Shown one piece after another: positions 16,904-25,699 of a stretch of DNA of 64,000 nt. The DNA is taken from contig JAEWZH010000017.1 of NCBI GenBank assembly GCA_023395395.1, positions 124,001 through 188,000 on the forward strand. Reading direction: 5' to 3'. The notes under the pieces were generated by a model. It saw nothing but the letters and a program-made list of their open reading frames with translations. It was not told the DNA's origin and ran no database searches. The position numbers and the translations under genes were made by a program. Position 1 is the first letter of the stretch; each line of letters opens with the position of its first letter. The DNA is from Bacteroidota bacterium (GTDB lineage Bacteria > Bacteroidota > Bacteroidia > Bacteroidales > Porphyromonadaceae).

Positions 16904-17226
16904 ACAATAAGTCTTTGTATATGATTTGTGCTCTCGTAGCACTGGTATTATTGGTCTTTGAGAGGAACGACTTTCTATTTTTAGACATCATCGGGCGTGT
17001 GTTTCTGTGTGGCGGGGCGATATACTATGTCTTTAAACAATTTAAGCTCAAAAAGTATGTAACTCTCATGATGGCACTGATGGCTGCCATTGGCATAGCT
17101 TACAATCCGATTTTTCCGCCCCACTTCCCCAATATCGGATGGGTGATAACTCATATAATAGCAATAGGGCTATTCTACCTCATCTCCCTACGCACGCCGG
17201 CGGAGGAACCCATTAGCAAAGGATAA
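16900..17226 (+). CDS. Small inner-membrane protein, unknown
   Basis: A 108-residue protein with four predicted membrane segments (about 5-22, 26-44, 52-68, 78-96) and a short polar tail. A NPIFPPHFPNIGW loop sits between segments 3 and 4. Its ATG overlaps the meaB stop (ATGA), so it is translationally coupled to it. I do not recognise a characterised family; the layout is like small DUF membrane proteins of Bacteroidetes. Confidence 0.7.
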   Translation: MNNKSLYMICALVALVLLVFERNDFLFLDIIGRVFLCGGAIYYVFKQFKLKKYVTLMMALMAAIGIAYNPIFPPHFPNIGWVITHIIAIGLFYLISLRTPAEEPISKG

Positions 17227-17252
17227 GTAAGAAATAAAGATAATTGATTAGG

Positions 17253-19751
17253 ATGAGACAAATATGGACTAAAGCAACGGCGGTATTTGCCTTAGTGGTG
17301 ATGACACTCCCCGCTTGGGCAGAGGGTCGTGAGGTGCTTCGCCTGAGAGAGGGGTGGCAATTTACGAGGGAGGATAGCCCTGCATTTAAGGAACCCGATT
17401 ACAATGCCTCTAAGTGGCAGACAGTGGAGGTGCCACACGACTGGGCAATATACGGACCTTTTGATCCTGAGATAGACAAACAGTTCCTCGCCATTTCACA
17501 GGATGGGCAAAAGACACCTATATACCATACGGCGCGCACCGGAGGACTGCCACACGTCGGTGTAGGCTGGTACCGCAAGAGCTTTCTCCTCCCTGATGAC
17601 TTCAAAGAGGGCGATAGGGTGGAGATTAAGTTTGACGGTGCGATGAGCAATGCTCGTGTCTATATCAATGGTAAGGAGGCAATCTATTGGCCTTATGGTT
17701 ATAGCTCATTCCATGTAGACATCACAGATTTGATAGATACTTCAAGAGCGACACAGACCGTGGCGGTCAGACTGGAAAATCCTGATCAGACCTCTCGCTG
17801 GTACCCGGGAGCCGGACTGTACCGTAACGTATGGGTTACCTTTACCTCGGGCGTGAGGGTCGCAGAGTGGGGACACCAAATCACTACGCCCAAGGTGAGC
17901 GAGGAGTGGGCACAGGTCAATATCAAGACGACCATAGAGAATACCCTCGACATATCCCCCGACCGTATATCCTTACGCACTGCCATCCTCGATGGCGAAC
18001 TGGAAGTATCGGTAGCAGAAGTAAGCGGTAGCGCACTATTCGGTAATACCCTAGAACAAAATATCAGGTTGGATCACCCGAAGCTATGGGATCTGAAACA
18101 ACCCAATCTGTATACCGCTCGTACCGATGTATATATCGATGGGAAGCAAGTGGATAGCTATAGCTCCACTTTCGGGGTGAGGACTATCGAACTGATTCCA
18201 GACAAGGGGTTTTTCCTCAATGGCAGGATGGTAAAGTTTCAGGGGGTATGTCTGCACCACGATTTAGGCCCTTTGGGAGGAGCAACCAATAAGCGTGGCT
18301 ATGAGCGCCAAATCAAGATAATGCAAGCTATGGGAGTGAATGCTATTCGCACCTCTCACAATATGCCGGCACCTGAATTTATCGAGGCTGCCAATGAGAT
18401 GGGTATCATGGTGATGGCGGAGAGTTTCGACGAGTGGATTATCCCAAAAGTCGAGAATGGTTATCATCTCCACTTTGGAAAGTGGGCGGAGCGTGATTTG
18501 ACCAATCTGGCTCGTCAATTCCGCAATGCGCCATCAGTCGTGATGTGGAGCATCGGCAATGAGATCTATGAGCAAGGCAAGGTAGATGGCAATAAGCTCG
18601 CATACTACCTCCAGAGTATATTGCATCGAGAGGATCCTACCCGTCCTGTGACGGTAGGGATGAACGACCCCAATGGGGCTATAGCCAACAACTTTGCTGC
18701 CATCATGGATGTAGCCGGATTTAACTACCACAATTGGCAGTATGAGGAGGCATACAACAAGCTGCCTCAACGACTGATTATGGGAGCTGAGACGACTTCC
18801 ACCGTCTCGAGCCGTGGTATATATAAGTTCCCTGTAGAGCGCAAAGCGATGGCGACCTACGACGACCAGCAATGCAGTAGCTACGATGTGGAGCATTGTG
18901 GCTGGAGCAATCTCCCTGAGGATGACTTTATGAATCACGAAGACTTCCACTATAATATCGGAGAATTTGTCTGGACAGGGATAGACTACCTTGGCGAGCC
19001 TACCCCGTATTATACCCAATGGCCTAGCCACTCATCTTACTTCGGAGCGGTAGATTTGGCAGGCATTGAGAAGGATCGCTTCTACCTCTATCGATCACAC
19101 TGGAATAAAGGAGAAGAGACCTTACATATCCTACCACACTGGAATTGGCAGGGACGAGAAGGAGAGGTCACACCAATCTTTGTCTACACCAATCACCCTT
19201 CGGCTGAGCTATTTATCAATGGTAAGAGCCAAGGCAAGCGCACCAAGAATCTCTCTATCTCCACAGAGACGAGTCGCAAGGGACTAGAGCGTCAGCCTCG
19301 CTATCGTCTGATGTGGATGGACACTGTATATGAACCGGGGGAGGTCAAAGTGGTTGCCTATGATGAAGCCGGTAATATCGCTGCCACTAAGGTGGTGAAG
19401 ACTACGGGCAGACCTTATGCTGTGAAGCTTACGCTTGAGAATGACTATATCCAAGCCGATGGCGAAGATATTGCATACGTACGTGTCCAAGTCGTGGATC
19501 GCGAAGGCAATGTAGTGCCTACGGCTACCAATGAAATCTCCTTTGTGACTACCGGAGCCGGGAGGTTTCACGCCGCAGCCAATGGCGATGCTACCTGTAT
19601 TGTACCATTTCAGAGCAATAAACAACCAGCCTTTAGTGGTCAGCTCACAGCCATTGTGCGCTCATCAAAAGAGCCGGGAACGATCACGCTCAAAGCGTCA
19701 GGTCGTGGTCTAAAGTCTGATAGTATCAGGATCAATACAGTAAAAAAATAA
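17253..19751 (+). CDS. Beta-galactosidase, glycoside hydrolase family 2
   Basis: An exported GH2 enzyme of 832 residues from ATG 17253 (signal peptide MRQIWTKATAVFALVVMTLPAWA; an earlier TTG is rejected). Sugar-binding domain: about 25-210 (GWYRKSFLLPDDF, YINGKEAIYWPYGYSSFHVD). Immunoglobulin-like domain: about 215-310. TIM barrel: about 315-600, with acid/base Glu in SIGNEIYEQ (near 436) and nucleophile Glu in MGAETTST (near 512). Two further beta domains end the protein, including a DUF4982-like section and an Ig-like tail. It should release terminal beta-galactose from glycans in the periplasm; the galM-permease-galK operon at 48-52 kb can process the product. Exact linkage is not evident. 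Confidence 0.92.
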   Translation: MRQIWTKATAVFALVVMTLPAWAEGREVLRLREGWQFTREDSPAFKEPDYNASKWQTVEVPHDWAIYGPFDPEIDKQFLAISQDGQKTPIYHTARTGGLPHVGVGWYRKSFLLPDDFKEGDRVEIKFDGAMSNARVYINGKEAIYWPYGYSSFHVDITDLIDTSRATQTVAVRLENPDQTSRWYPGAGLYRNVWVTFTSGVRVAEWGHQITTPKVSEEWAQVNIKTTIENTLDISPDRISLRTAILDGELEVSVAEVSGSALFGNTLEQNIRLDHPKLWDLKQPNLYTARTDVYIDGKQVDSYSSTFGVRTIELIPDKGFFLNGRMVKFQGVCLHHDLGPLGGATNKRGYERQIKIMQAMGVNAIRTSHNMPAPEFIEAANEMGIMVMAESFDEWIIPKVENGYHLHFGKWAERDLTNLARQFRNAPSVVMWSIGNEIYEQGKVDGNKLAYYLQSILHREDPTRPVTVGMNDPNGAIANNFAAIMDVAGFNYHNWQYEEAYNKLPQRLIMGAETTSTVSSRGIYKFPVERKAMATYDDQQCSSYDVEHCGWSNLPEDDFMNHEDFHYNIGEFVWTGIDYLGEPTPYYTQWPSHSSYFGAVDLAGIEKDRFYLYRSHWNKGEETLHILPHWNWQGREGEVTPIFVYTNHPSAELFINGKSQGKRTKNLSISTETSRKGLERQPRYRLMWMDTVYEPGEVKVVAYDEAGNIAATKVVKTTGRPYAVKLTLENDYIQADGEDIAYVRVQVVDREGNVVPTATNEISFVTTGAGRFHAAANGDATCIVPFQSNKQPAFSGQLTAIVRSSKEPGTITLKASGRGLKSDSIRINTVKK

Positions 19752-19753
19752 TC

Positions 19754-20707
19754 GTGGAAACATCCCCAAACCACAAAGCCAAAGTGCAGGCGTATCACGC
19801 TAGCCTTTGGGTCAATACAATCCTACCACCGATCAAGTTGGTGGTAGGATTTCTAGGTAATAGTGCCGCTCTCGTCGCCGATGGTATCAATTCGCTCACT
19901 GATATTATCTCCAACATCGTGGTCTATGCACTTCTAAAAGTCTCCGGTAAGCCCAGAGACGAAGGTCACTCCTATGGGCATGGGAAATATGAGACAGTAG
20001 CATCGTTTGCTCTCGGGGCAGCGATGTTGGTTGCGGGCATTCTTATTATCGTCGATGCCGGAAGCACTATTGGCAATTACTTCAGCGATGGAATTCTCCC
20101 AGAGCAGCCCGACTACATCGTACTCGCCGTAGCCATCTTGGCGATGGTACTCAAAGAGTGGGCATACCGCTACACGCTCAAAAAAGCCAAGGAGACCCAC
20201 AGCGAGGTGCTCCATGCTGAGGCAATGGATCACAGAAGCGATGTTTTTACCTCATTGGCAGTATTGATTGGAGCTGGTGCTTCTATCCTTTTGGGAGGTG
20301 TGGCTCAGCTTATGGAGCCGATTGCTGCAATCGTCGTCGCAGGATTTGTAATGCGTATGGGAGTAGAGGTCACTCTCCCGTCCTTAGCCAAACTAACCGA
20401 GGCGAGTCTGCCCAAGGAGACCGAGGCGGAAATCCTCGACATAGCAAGAAGCATAGAAGGGATTACCGACCCGCACAACCTCCGCACCCGCATGACAGGG
20501 AGCGATACCATCGCTATCGAAATGGATGTCAGGGTCAATGGGCATACTTCACTCTACGATGCACACGACCTCACTATCCTGGTCGAGGAGAAACTGATCG
20601 AACGATTTGGTGAGGGCACACACATCATCATTCACATCGAACCTACTCTCCCCTACATCCACAAGGTGGGGGGGCACAAAGAAAACCATGGAGAGACTGC
20701 CCAATAG
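19754..20707 (+). CDS. Cation diffusion facilitator (CDF) metal exporter
   Basis: A 317-residue CDF transporter that begins with GTG two bases after the beta-galactosidase stop. It has about six membrane segments with acidic metal residues in ADGINSLTDIISN (segment 2) and HAEAMDHRSDVFTS (segment 5). A cytoplasmic C-terminal domain of about 95 residues carries metal-binding His (VNGHTSLYDAHDL, THIIIHIEP). It exchanges Zn, Fe or Mn for protons across the inner membrane; which metal cannot be told by eye. It overlaps rnhB by 20 bp, so the two are one transcript. Confidence 0.92.
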   Translation: METSPNHKAKVQAYHASLWVNTILPPIKLVVGFLGNSAALVADGINSLTDIISNIVVYALLKVSGKPRDEGHSYGHGKYETVASFALGAAMLVAGILIIVDAGSTIGNYFSDGILPEQPDYIVLAVAILAMVLKEWAYRYTLKKAKETHSEVLHAEAMDHRSDVFTSLAVLIGAGASILLGGVAQLMEPIAAIVVAGFVMRMGVEVTLPSLAKLTEASLPKETEAEILDIARSIEGITDPHNLRTRMTGSDTIAIEMDVRVNGHTSLYDAHDLTILVEEKLIERFGEGTHIIIHIEPTLPYIHKVGGHKENHGETAQ

Positions 20708-21287
20708 ACTCATCCCGACCCGTATCGAGGCGGGCATAGACGAGGTAGGGCGTGGCTGTCTGGCTGGTCCTGTGGTAGCAGCAGCGGTGATACTGCCTGC
20801 TGATTGTCATATCGAAGGGCTTCACGACTCTAAAAAGCTAACCGCCAAGAGTCGTGAAGCCCTTACTTTGTTGATTAAGGAGCAAGCGATTGCCTATGCA
20901 ATTGCCGAGGTGTCCGCTGAGGAAATAGACCGCCTCAACATCCTTCAAGCGACCTATCAAGCAATGAATCAAGCCATAGCAGACCTCGACACGACACCTG
21001 AGCACCTGCTCATAGATGGCAATCGGTTTAAATGCGCACACAATATCCCCTTTGATACTATCATAAAGGGTGATGACACTGTCGCGAGCATTGCAGCCGC
21101 TTCTATCCTTGCCAAGACTTATCGGGACCATTTGATGCAGAAATTTGCCACTCAGTATCCGGGGTATGATTGGGAGCATAATGTGGGTTACGGCACACCT
21201 AAACACCTCAAAGGGATCCATACCCTCGGGCTTACACCGCTCCATCGTCGCTCCTTTGCCCCTTGTCAACCCACCCTATTTGACTAA
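20688..21287 (+). CDS. rnhB: Ribonuclease HII
   Basis: A 199-residue RNase HII starting at ATG 20688 inside the end of the CDF gene. The catalytic acidic residues are in AGIDEVGRGCLAGP, then LIDGN and AAASILAKTYRD follow, and the tail has YGTPKHLKGI. It cuts RNA in RNA-DNA hybrids and removes single ribonucleotides from DNA. Five bases separate it from the next gene. Confidence 0.97.
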   Translation: MERLPNRLIPTRIEAGIDEVGRGCLAGPVVAAAVILPADCHIEGLHDSKKLTAKSREALTLLIKEQAIAYAIAEVSAEEIDRLNILQATYQAMNQAIADLDTTPEHLLIDGNRFKCAHNIPFDTIIKGDDTVASIAAASILAKTYRDHLMQKFATQYPGYDWEHNVGYGTPKHLKGIHTLGLTPLHRRSFAPCQPTLFD

Positions 21288-21292
21288 TCCCA

Positions 21293-22180
21293 ATGGCTCT
21301 TTCCCAACGCACACAGGGCTATATCGCCGCACTACTTTCCGCCAATACCTTTGGGCTCATACCCCTATTCACCGTACCACTGATGCGAGAGGGGATGGGG
21401 ACCGATAGTATCCTTGTCTATCGCTTCGCTATTGCAGCTGTAGTCGTGGCTGTGATTATGCGCTACAAAGGCATCTCCTTTAGAGAGCGTGGCAGGCACC
21501 TCAGACTTATTTTTGCCCTCAGTATCCTCTACTTCCTCTGCGCCCACTTCCTAATCGGTGGCTATAAAGCGATGCCTTCGGGCGTAGCTACGGTAATCCA
21601 CTTCCTCTACCCGATTATGGTGGCCCTCCTGATGCTGATATTCTTTGGACAAAGGCTCAATCGCAGCGGAGTGGCGGCGCTTATTTTGGCATTTACCGGC
21701 GTAGTCTTTCTCTCAGGGATAGTAGATGAAAGTGACGTACATGTCGCACTCTTCGACATTGGGCTTGTAGCTTTTAGTGGTTTCTGCTACGCCGTCTATA
21801 TTGTAGTGGTCAATAGGAGTGATGCCAGCAAGATACCCATGTGGCGTTTCACCTTCTACGTCATGCTCTTCTCTGCCTTCTTTTTCTTATTTACCGCCAT
21901 CGGCAAACAAGAGCTACAGATACCACCGAACCTCGCTTCATGGGGCTTATTGACCCTCCTCGGTATTGTCCCTACAGTCATCTCCAATATCCTGCTTATT
22001 ATCGCTATTCCACGGATAGGCTCCACCACCACTTCCATTATGGGCGTACTCGAGCCACTCACTGCAGTATTGATGGGCGTGCTACTCCTTGGCGAAAACC
22101 TCTCCCTCTCCACTACCATCGGCATTGGCATCATCCTCCTTGCCGTCGCCCTTCAAATCACCACTTCCAAGGAGATTTAG
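21293..22180 (+). CDS. EamA/DMT-family transporter
   Basis: A 295-residue protein with ten membrane segments arranged as two EamA repeats. Features are the family-typical ATVIHFLYPIMVALLMLIFFGQRL region in repeat 1 and GSTTTSIMGVLEPLTAVLMG in repeat 2. These carriers export metabolites such as amino acids, or import nucleotide-sugar or cofactor precursors; substrate cannot be assigned. It is the last gene of the run from the GH2 gene. Confidence 0.88.
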   Translation: MALSQRTQGYIAALLSANTFGLIPLFTVPLMREGMGTDSILVYRFAIAAVVVAVIMRYKGISFRERGRHLRLIFALSILYFLCAHFLIGGYKAMPSGVATVIHFLYPIMVALLMLIFFGQRLNRSGVAALILAFTGVVFLSGIVDESDVHVALFDIGLVAFSGFCYAVYIVVVNRSDASKIPMWRFTFYVMLFSAFFFLFTAIGKQELQIPPNLASWGLLTLLGIVPTVISNILLIIAIPRIGSTTTSIMGVLEPLTAVLMGVLLLGENLSLSTTIGIGIILLAVALQITTSKEI

Positions 22181-22192
22181 AAGATATCAATA

Positions 22193-22224
22193 TTTGGCGA
22201 TGTAGGGGAAAAGAGCTATTTTTG
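22193..22224 (+). promoter_or_regulatory. glyA promoter
   Basis: TTTG (22193-22196) and TATTTTTG (22217-22224) are 20 bp apart, matching the Bacteroidetes -33/-7 pattern, 50 bp before the glyA ATG. Confidence 0.75.
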
Positions 22225-22274
22225 TAGGAGTATTTAAGGAATACATTTCAACCTATTATTAAGGAAATAAGAAT

Positions 22275-23555
22275 ATGAAGAGAGACGAGAAGATTTTTAG
22301 CCTAATCGCCGAGGAGCGGGCACGCCAGACCAAGGGGCTGGAGCTGATTGCGTCTGAGAACTTTGTGAGCGATCAGGTGATGGAGGCTATGGGAAGCATC
22401 ATGACCAACAAATATGCCGAGGGCTACCCAGGCAAGCGCTACTATGGTGGTTGCGAAGTGGTAGATAAGTCTGAGCAGCTCGCTATCGACAGACTAAAGG
22501 AGCTCTACGGCGCCGAATGGGCAAACGTACAGCCGCACTCTGGTGCTCAGGCAAATAACCCTATTTACCTCACCTGCCTACAGCCGGGCGACACCTTTAT
22601 GGGGCTCAATTTGGCACATGGTGGTCATCTCACCCACGGTTCGCCCGTCAATAGCTCAGGCATCATCTACAATCCAATCGCTTACAACGTGAAAGAGAGC
22701 GATGGCACAGTAGACTACGACGAGATGGAGAAGCTCGCTCGTGAGCATAAGCCAAAGATGATTGTAGCAGGAGGTTCGGCTTACTCTCGTGAGTGGGACT
22801 ATGAGCGTATGCGTGCACTCGCAGATGAGATTGGTGCTATCCTATGGGTAGATATGGCTCACCCTGCCGGTCTTATCGCTGCCGGTCTCCTCAAAAACCC
22901 CGTAAAGTATGCACACGTAGTGACCTCTACCACCCACAAGACTCTTCGTGGACCACGTGGCGGTATCATCCTTGTAGGCAAAGACTTTGAGAATCCTTGG
23001 GGCAAGAAGACACCAAAGGGCGAAACTCGTACTTTCACCTCTCTGCTTGATTCAGCTGTATTCCCTGGACTACAGGGTGGTCCACTCGAGCACATCATCG
23101 CCGCTAAGGCAGTGGCATTTGGAGAAGCGCTTCAGCCAGAGTTCAAGACCTATCAGCAGCAGGTACTCAAAAATGCCAGTGCCATGGCAGAGACATTCAT
23201 GGAACTGGGCTACAAGGTAATTTCTGACGGTACCGACAATCACTTGATGTTGGTTGATCTCCGCAAGAAGTTCCCAGAGCTCACCGGTCGTGTAGCTGAG
23301 ACCGTACTTGGTCAGGCAGACATCACCATCAATAAAAACATGGTGCCATTTGACAACCGCTCAGCATTTCAGACCAGTGGAATCCGTGTCGGTTCACCCG
23401 CACTTACCACCCGAGGTCTCAAGGAAGATGAGGCTCGTGAAGTCGTAAGAAAGATTGACCGTGTGCTTTCTAACCCAACCGACGAAGCGGTTATCAAGGC
23501 AGTTCGTGGCGAAGTCAATGTGATGATGGAACATCGCGCACTATTCGACTGGTAA
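22275..23555 (+). CDS. glyA: Serine hydroxymethyltransferase
   Basis: A full-length 426-residue GlyA. The PLP-binding lysine is in VVTSTTHKTLRGPRGGI (about 225-230), and LIASENFVS, YAEGYPGKRYYGGCE and WVDMAHPAGL are all typical. It converts serine and tetrahydrofolate to glycine and 5,10-methylene-THF. It has its own promoter upstream and a hairpin just downstream, so it appears to be a single-gene unit. Codon use is the regular, highly expressed type. Confidence 0.98.
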   Translation: MKRDEKIFSLIAEERARQTKGLELIASENFVSDQVMEAMGSIMTNKYAEGYPGKRYYGGCEVVDKSEQLAIDRLKELYGAEWANVQPHSGAQANNPIYLTCLQPGDTFMGLNLAHGGHLTHGSPVNSSGIIYNPIAYNVKESDGTVDYDEMEKLAREHKPKMIVAGGSAYSREWDYERMRALADEIGAILWVDMAHPAGLIAAGLLKNPVKYAHVVTSTTHKTLRGPRGGIILVGKDFENPWGKKTPKGETRTFTSLLDSAVFPGLQGGPLEHIIAAKAVAFGEALQPEFKTYQQQVLKNASAMAETFMELGYKVISDGTDNHLMLVDLRKKFPELTGRVAETVLGQADITINKNMVPFDNRSAFQTSGIRVGSPALTTRGLKEDEAREVVRKIDRVLSNPTDEAVIKAVRGEVNVMMEHRALFDW

Positions 23556-23581
23556 TTTTTCAAAATTCTTTCATAACCAAG

Positions 23582-23623
23582 TATGGCTATGCAGACAGCA
23601 ATCTACCTGTTTGCATAGCCATA
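23582..23623 (+). terminator. Hairpin after glyA
   Basis: A perfect 12-bp inverted repeat TATGGCTATGCA / TGCATAGCCATA with an 18-nt loop, followed by a weakly T-rich stretch. A likely glyA terminator. Confidence 0.7.
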
Positions 23624-23646
23624 ACTTTATTCTCTGAATAAATTGG

Positions 23647-23654
23647 TATCTTTG
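23647..23654 (+). promoter_or_regulatory. -7 box before the small membrane gene
   Basis: TATCTTTG matches the -7 consensus 37 bp before the ATG at 23692; the -33 box is not obvious. Confidence 0.45.
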
Positions 23655-23691
23655 TAGAGTGGGGAGTGAGGACAATTAGATTGATATAGTT

Positions 23692-23946
23692 ATGGCTCCA
23701 TCAGCAGGTTTTTGGGAAGGATTTAAGAAGGTGCTACTGCTACTCATCATTATCGGAGTGGTGGCGGCAGTCTTGTTATTCATATTTATGCCTGGCAATA
23801 AAGGAATGTTTTTTGGCGGCGCCACATTGATACTGGTGCTCAATCTGGCATTGATGCTTATCTTCACCCGCACCAATGACAAAAAACGCCCAGGCACCAG
23901 GGAGAAAGGGGAGCCAAAGAGATTTGATTTCCATAGGGATAGATAA
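23692..23946 (+). CDS. Small two-helix membrane protein, unknown
   Basis: An 84-residue protein with two membrane helices (about 13-32 and 41-58) and a strongly basic tail (TNDKKRPGTREKGEPKRFDFHRDR). It has a -7 box upstream and is followed 28 bp later by the phosphofructokinase gene, so it probably shares its transcript. No family recognised. Confidence 0.65.
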   Translation: MAPSAGFWEGFKKVLLLLIIIGVVAAVLLFIFMPGNKGMFFGGATLILVLNLALMLIFTRTNDKKRPGTREKGEPKRFDFHRDR

Positions 23947-23974
23947 GTAAACTAAAAATATAGACGTAAGAAAG

Positions 23975-25621
23975 ATGAGAACAATCAGTCCATTGCAACA
24001 GGCTCGCTCGAAGTATGAGCCTAAGCTGCCCTGTGCTCTTCGTGGTCACGTAAAGGCAATTTCAGGTGAAGCTACCCAGTCGGTAGATAATCAAGAGGAG
24101 ATCAAGAAGCTCTTTCCCAATACCTATGGTCTGCCCGTGATTCGTTTTGAGGAGAGCGATGCTCCAGTAGCATCCGAACCACTTAATGTGGGTGTAATCC
24201 TATCGGGTGGTCAAGCTCCTGGAGGGCACAACGTGATTGCCGGCATCTTTGATGGCATCAAGAATATACACAAGGATAGTCGCCTTTATGGCTTTTTGAT
24301 GGGACCTGCCGGTCTAATCAATCATAAGTATATGGAGATTACCCCTGAATTGATGGATGAATACCGCAATACCGGTGGTTTTGATATTATCGGTTCGGGT
24401 CGTGACAAACTGGAGAATAAGGATCAGTTTGACAAGGGCTTGATTATCCTCCGTGAGCTGGGTATTAAGGCGCTGGTAATCATCGGTGGCGACGACTCTA
24501 ATACCAATGCTTGTATTCTCGCTGAGTATTATAAGGCAATCAATGCCGGCGTACAAGTCATTGGCTGCCCCAAGACGATAGATGGCGACCTCAAGAATGA
24601 GCAGATAGAGACTTCATTTGGTTTTGATACCGCTACCAAGGTGTACTCCGAGGTGATTGGTAATATCCAGCGTGATGCCAACTCTGCTCGGAAGTACTGG
24701 CACTTCATCAAGCTGATGGGACGCTCAGCTTCGCATATCGCTCTGGAGTGCGCACTTCAGACTCAGCCCAACGTATGTATCATTTCTGAGGAGGTAGAAG
24801 CCAAGGGACAGAGCCTCGACGACATCGTCACCTATATCGCTCAGGTAGTGGCTAATCGTGCTACAGACGGCAACAACTTCGGTACTGTACTAATCCCGGA
24901 GGGGCTCATCGAGTTTGTCCCTGCGATGAATAAGCTAATTGCCGAGCTTAATGACCTACTTGCACACGAAGCTGAAGACTTCGGCAAGCTCGATAAGGAT
25001 GGTCAGCGTAGCTTCGTCATCGAGAAGCTCTCAGCAGAGAATAGTAAGGTATTTGAGTCGCTTCCTGAGGACGTAGCACGCCAACTCACTCTTGACCGTG
25101 ACCCACACGGCAATGTACAGGTTTCACTCATCGAAACCGAGAAGCTACTCGCCGAGATGGTCAAGAATAAACTCGCCGAATGGAAAAAGGAGGGTAAGTA
25201 CACCGGCAAGTTTGGTTTCCAACGTCACTTCTTTGGCTATGAGGGCAGATGCGCAGCGCCATCCAACTTCGATGCCGACTACTGCTATAGCTTAGGCTTC
25301 AACGCAGCTGAGCTGATTGCATCGGGTGTGACCGGTTATATGAGCTCCATCCGCAATACCACTCGCCCAGCAGCAGAGTGGATAGCAGGGGGTATTCCAA
25401 TCACCATGATGATGAATATGGAGCGCCGCCATGGCGAGATGAAGCCAGTAATCCGAAAAGCTCTCGTGGAGATCGATGGAAAGCCATTCAAGACCTTTGC
25501 CCAGTACCGTGACAAGTGGGCACGTGAGACCTCATTTATCTACCCGGGACCTATCCAATACTTCGGTCCAAGTGAGGTTTGCGACCAGACGACTCAGACA
25601 CTTCGACTTGAGCAGGAGTAA
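23975..25621 (+). CDS. pfp: Pyrophosphate-dependent phosphofructokinase
   Basis: A 548-residue enzyme of the long (plant beta-subunit-like) PPi-PFK type. The nucleotide-site motif GGDDSNTNA carries the Asp characteristic of PPi use rather than ATP. The catalytic loop is PKTIDGDLKNEQIETSFGFDTA at about 195-215, and MGRSASHIALECALQ binds fructose 6-phosphate. It interconverts fructose 6-phosphate and fructose 1,6-bisphosphate using PPi, usual in saccharolytic Bacteroidales. It ends at a strong terminator. Confidence 0.95.
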   Translation: MRTISPLQQARSKYEPKLPCALRGHVKAISGEATQSVDNQEEIKKLFPNTYGLPVIRFEESDAPVASEPLNVGVILSGGQAPGGHNVIAGIFDGIKNIHKDSRLYGFLMGPAGLINHKYMEITPELMDEYRNTGGFDIIGSGRDKLENKDQFDKGLIILRELGIKALVIIGGDDSNTNACILAEYYKAINAGVQVIGCPKTIDGDLKNEQIETSFGFDTATKVYSEVIGNIQRDANSARKYWHFIKLMGRSASHIALECALQTQPNVCIISEEVEAKGQSLDDIVTYIAQVVANRATDGNNFGTVLIPEGLIEFVPAMNKLIAELNDLLAHEAEDFGKLDKDGQRSFVIEKLSAENSKVFESLPEDVARQLTLDRDPHGNVQVSLIETEKLLAEMVKNKLAEWKKEGKYTGKFGFQRHFFGYEGRCAAPSNFDADYCYSLGFNAAELIASGVTGYMSSIRNTTRPAAEWIAGGIPITMMMNMERRHGEMKPVIRKALVEIDGKPFKTFAQYRDKWARETSFIYPGPIQYFGPSEVCDQTTQTLRLEQE

Positions 25622-25643
25622 TACGATTCCCAACTATCCTAAT

Positions 25644-25693
25644 GAGGAGCAAAGGGGTGCAATAGTGAGTGTACCCCTTTGCTCCTCATCTTT
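25644..25693 (+). terminator. Rho-independent terminator after pfp
   Basis: A 15-bp perfect stem GAGGAGCAAAGGGGT / ACCCCTTTGCTCCTC with a 14-nt loop, then ATCTTTTT. It sits 7 bp before the start of the fucosidase gene. Confidence 0.88.
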
Positions 25694-25699
25694 TTCTCG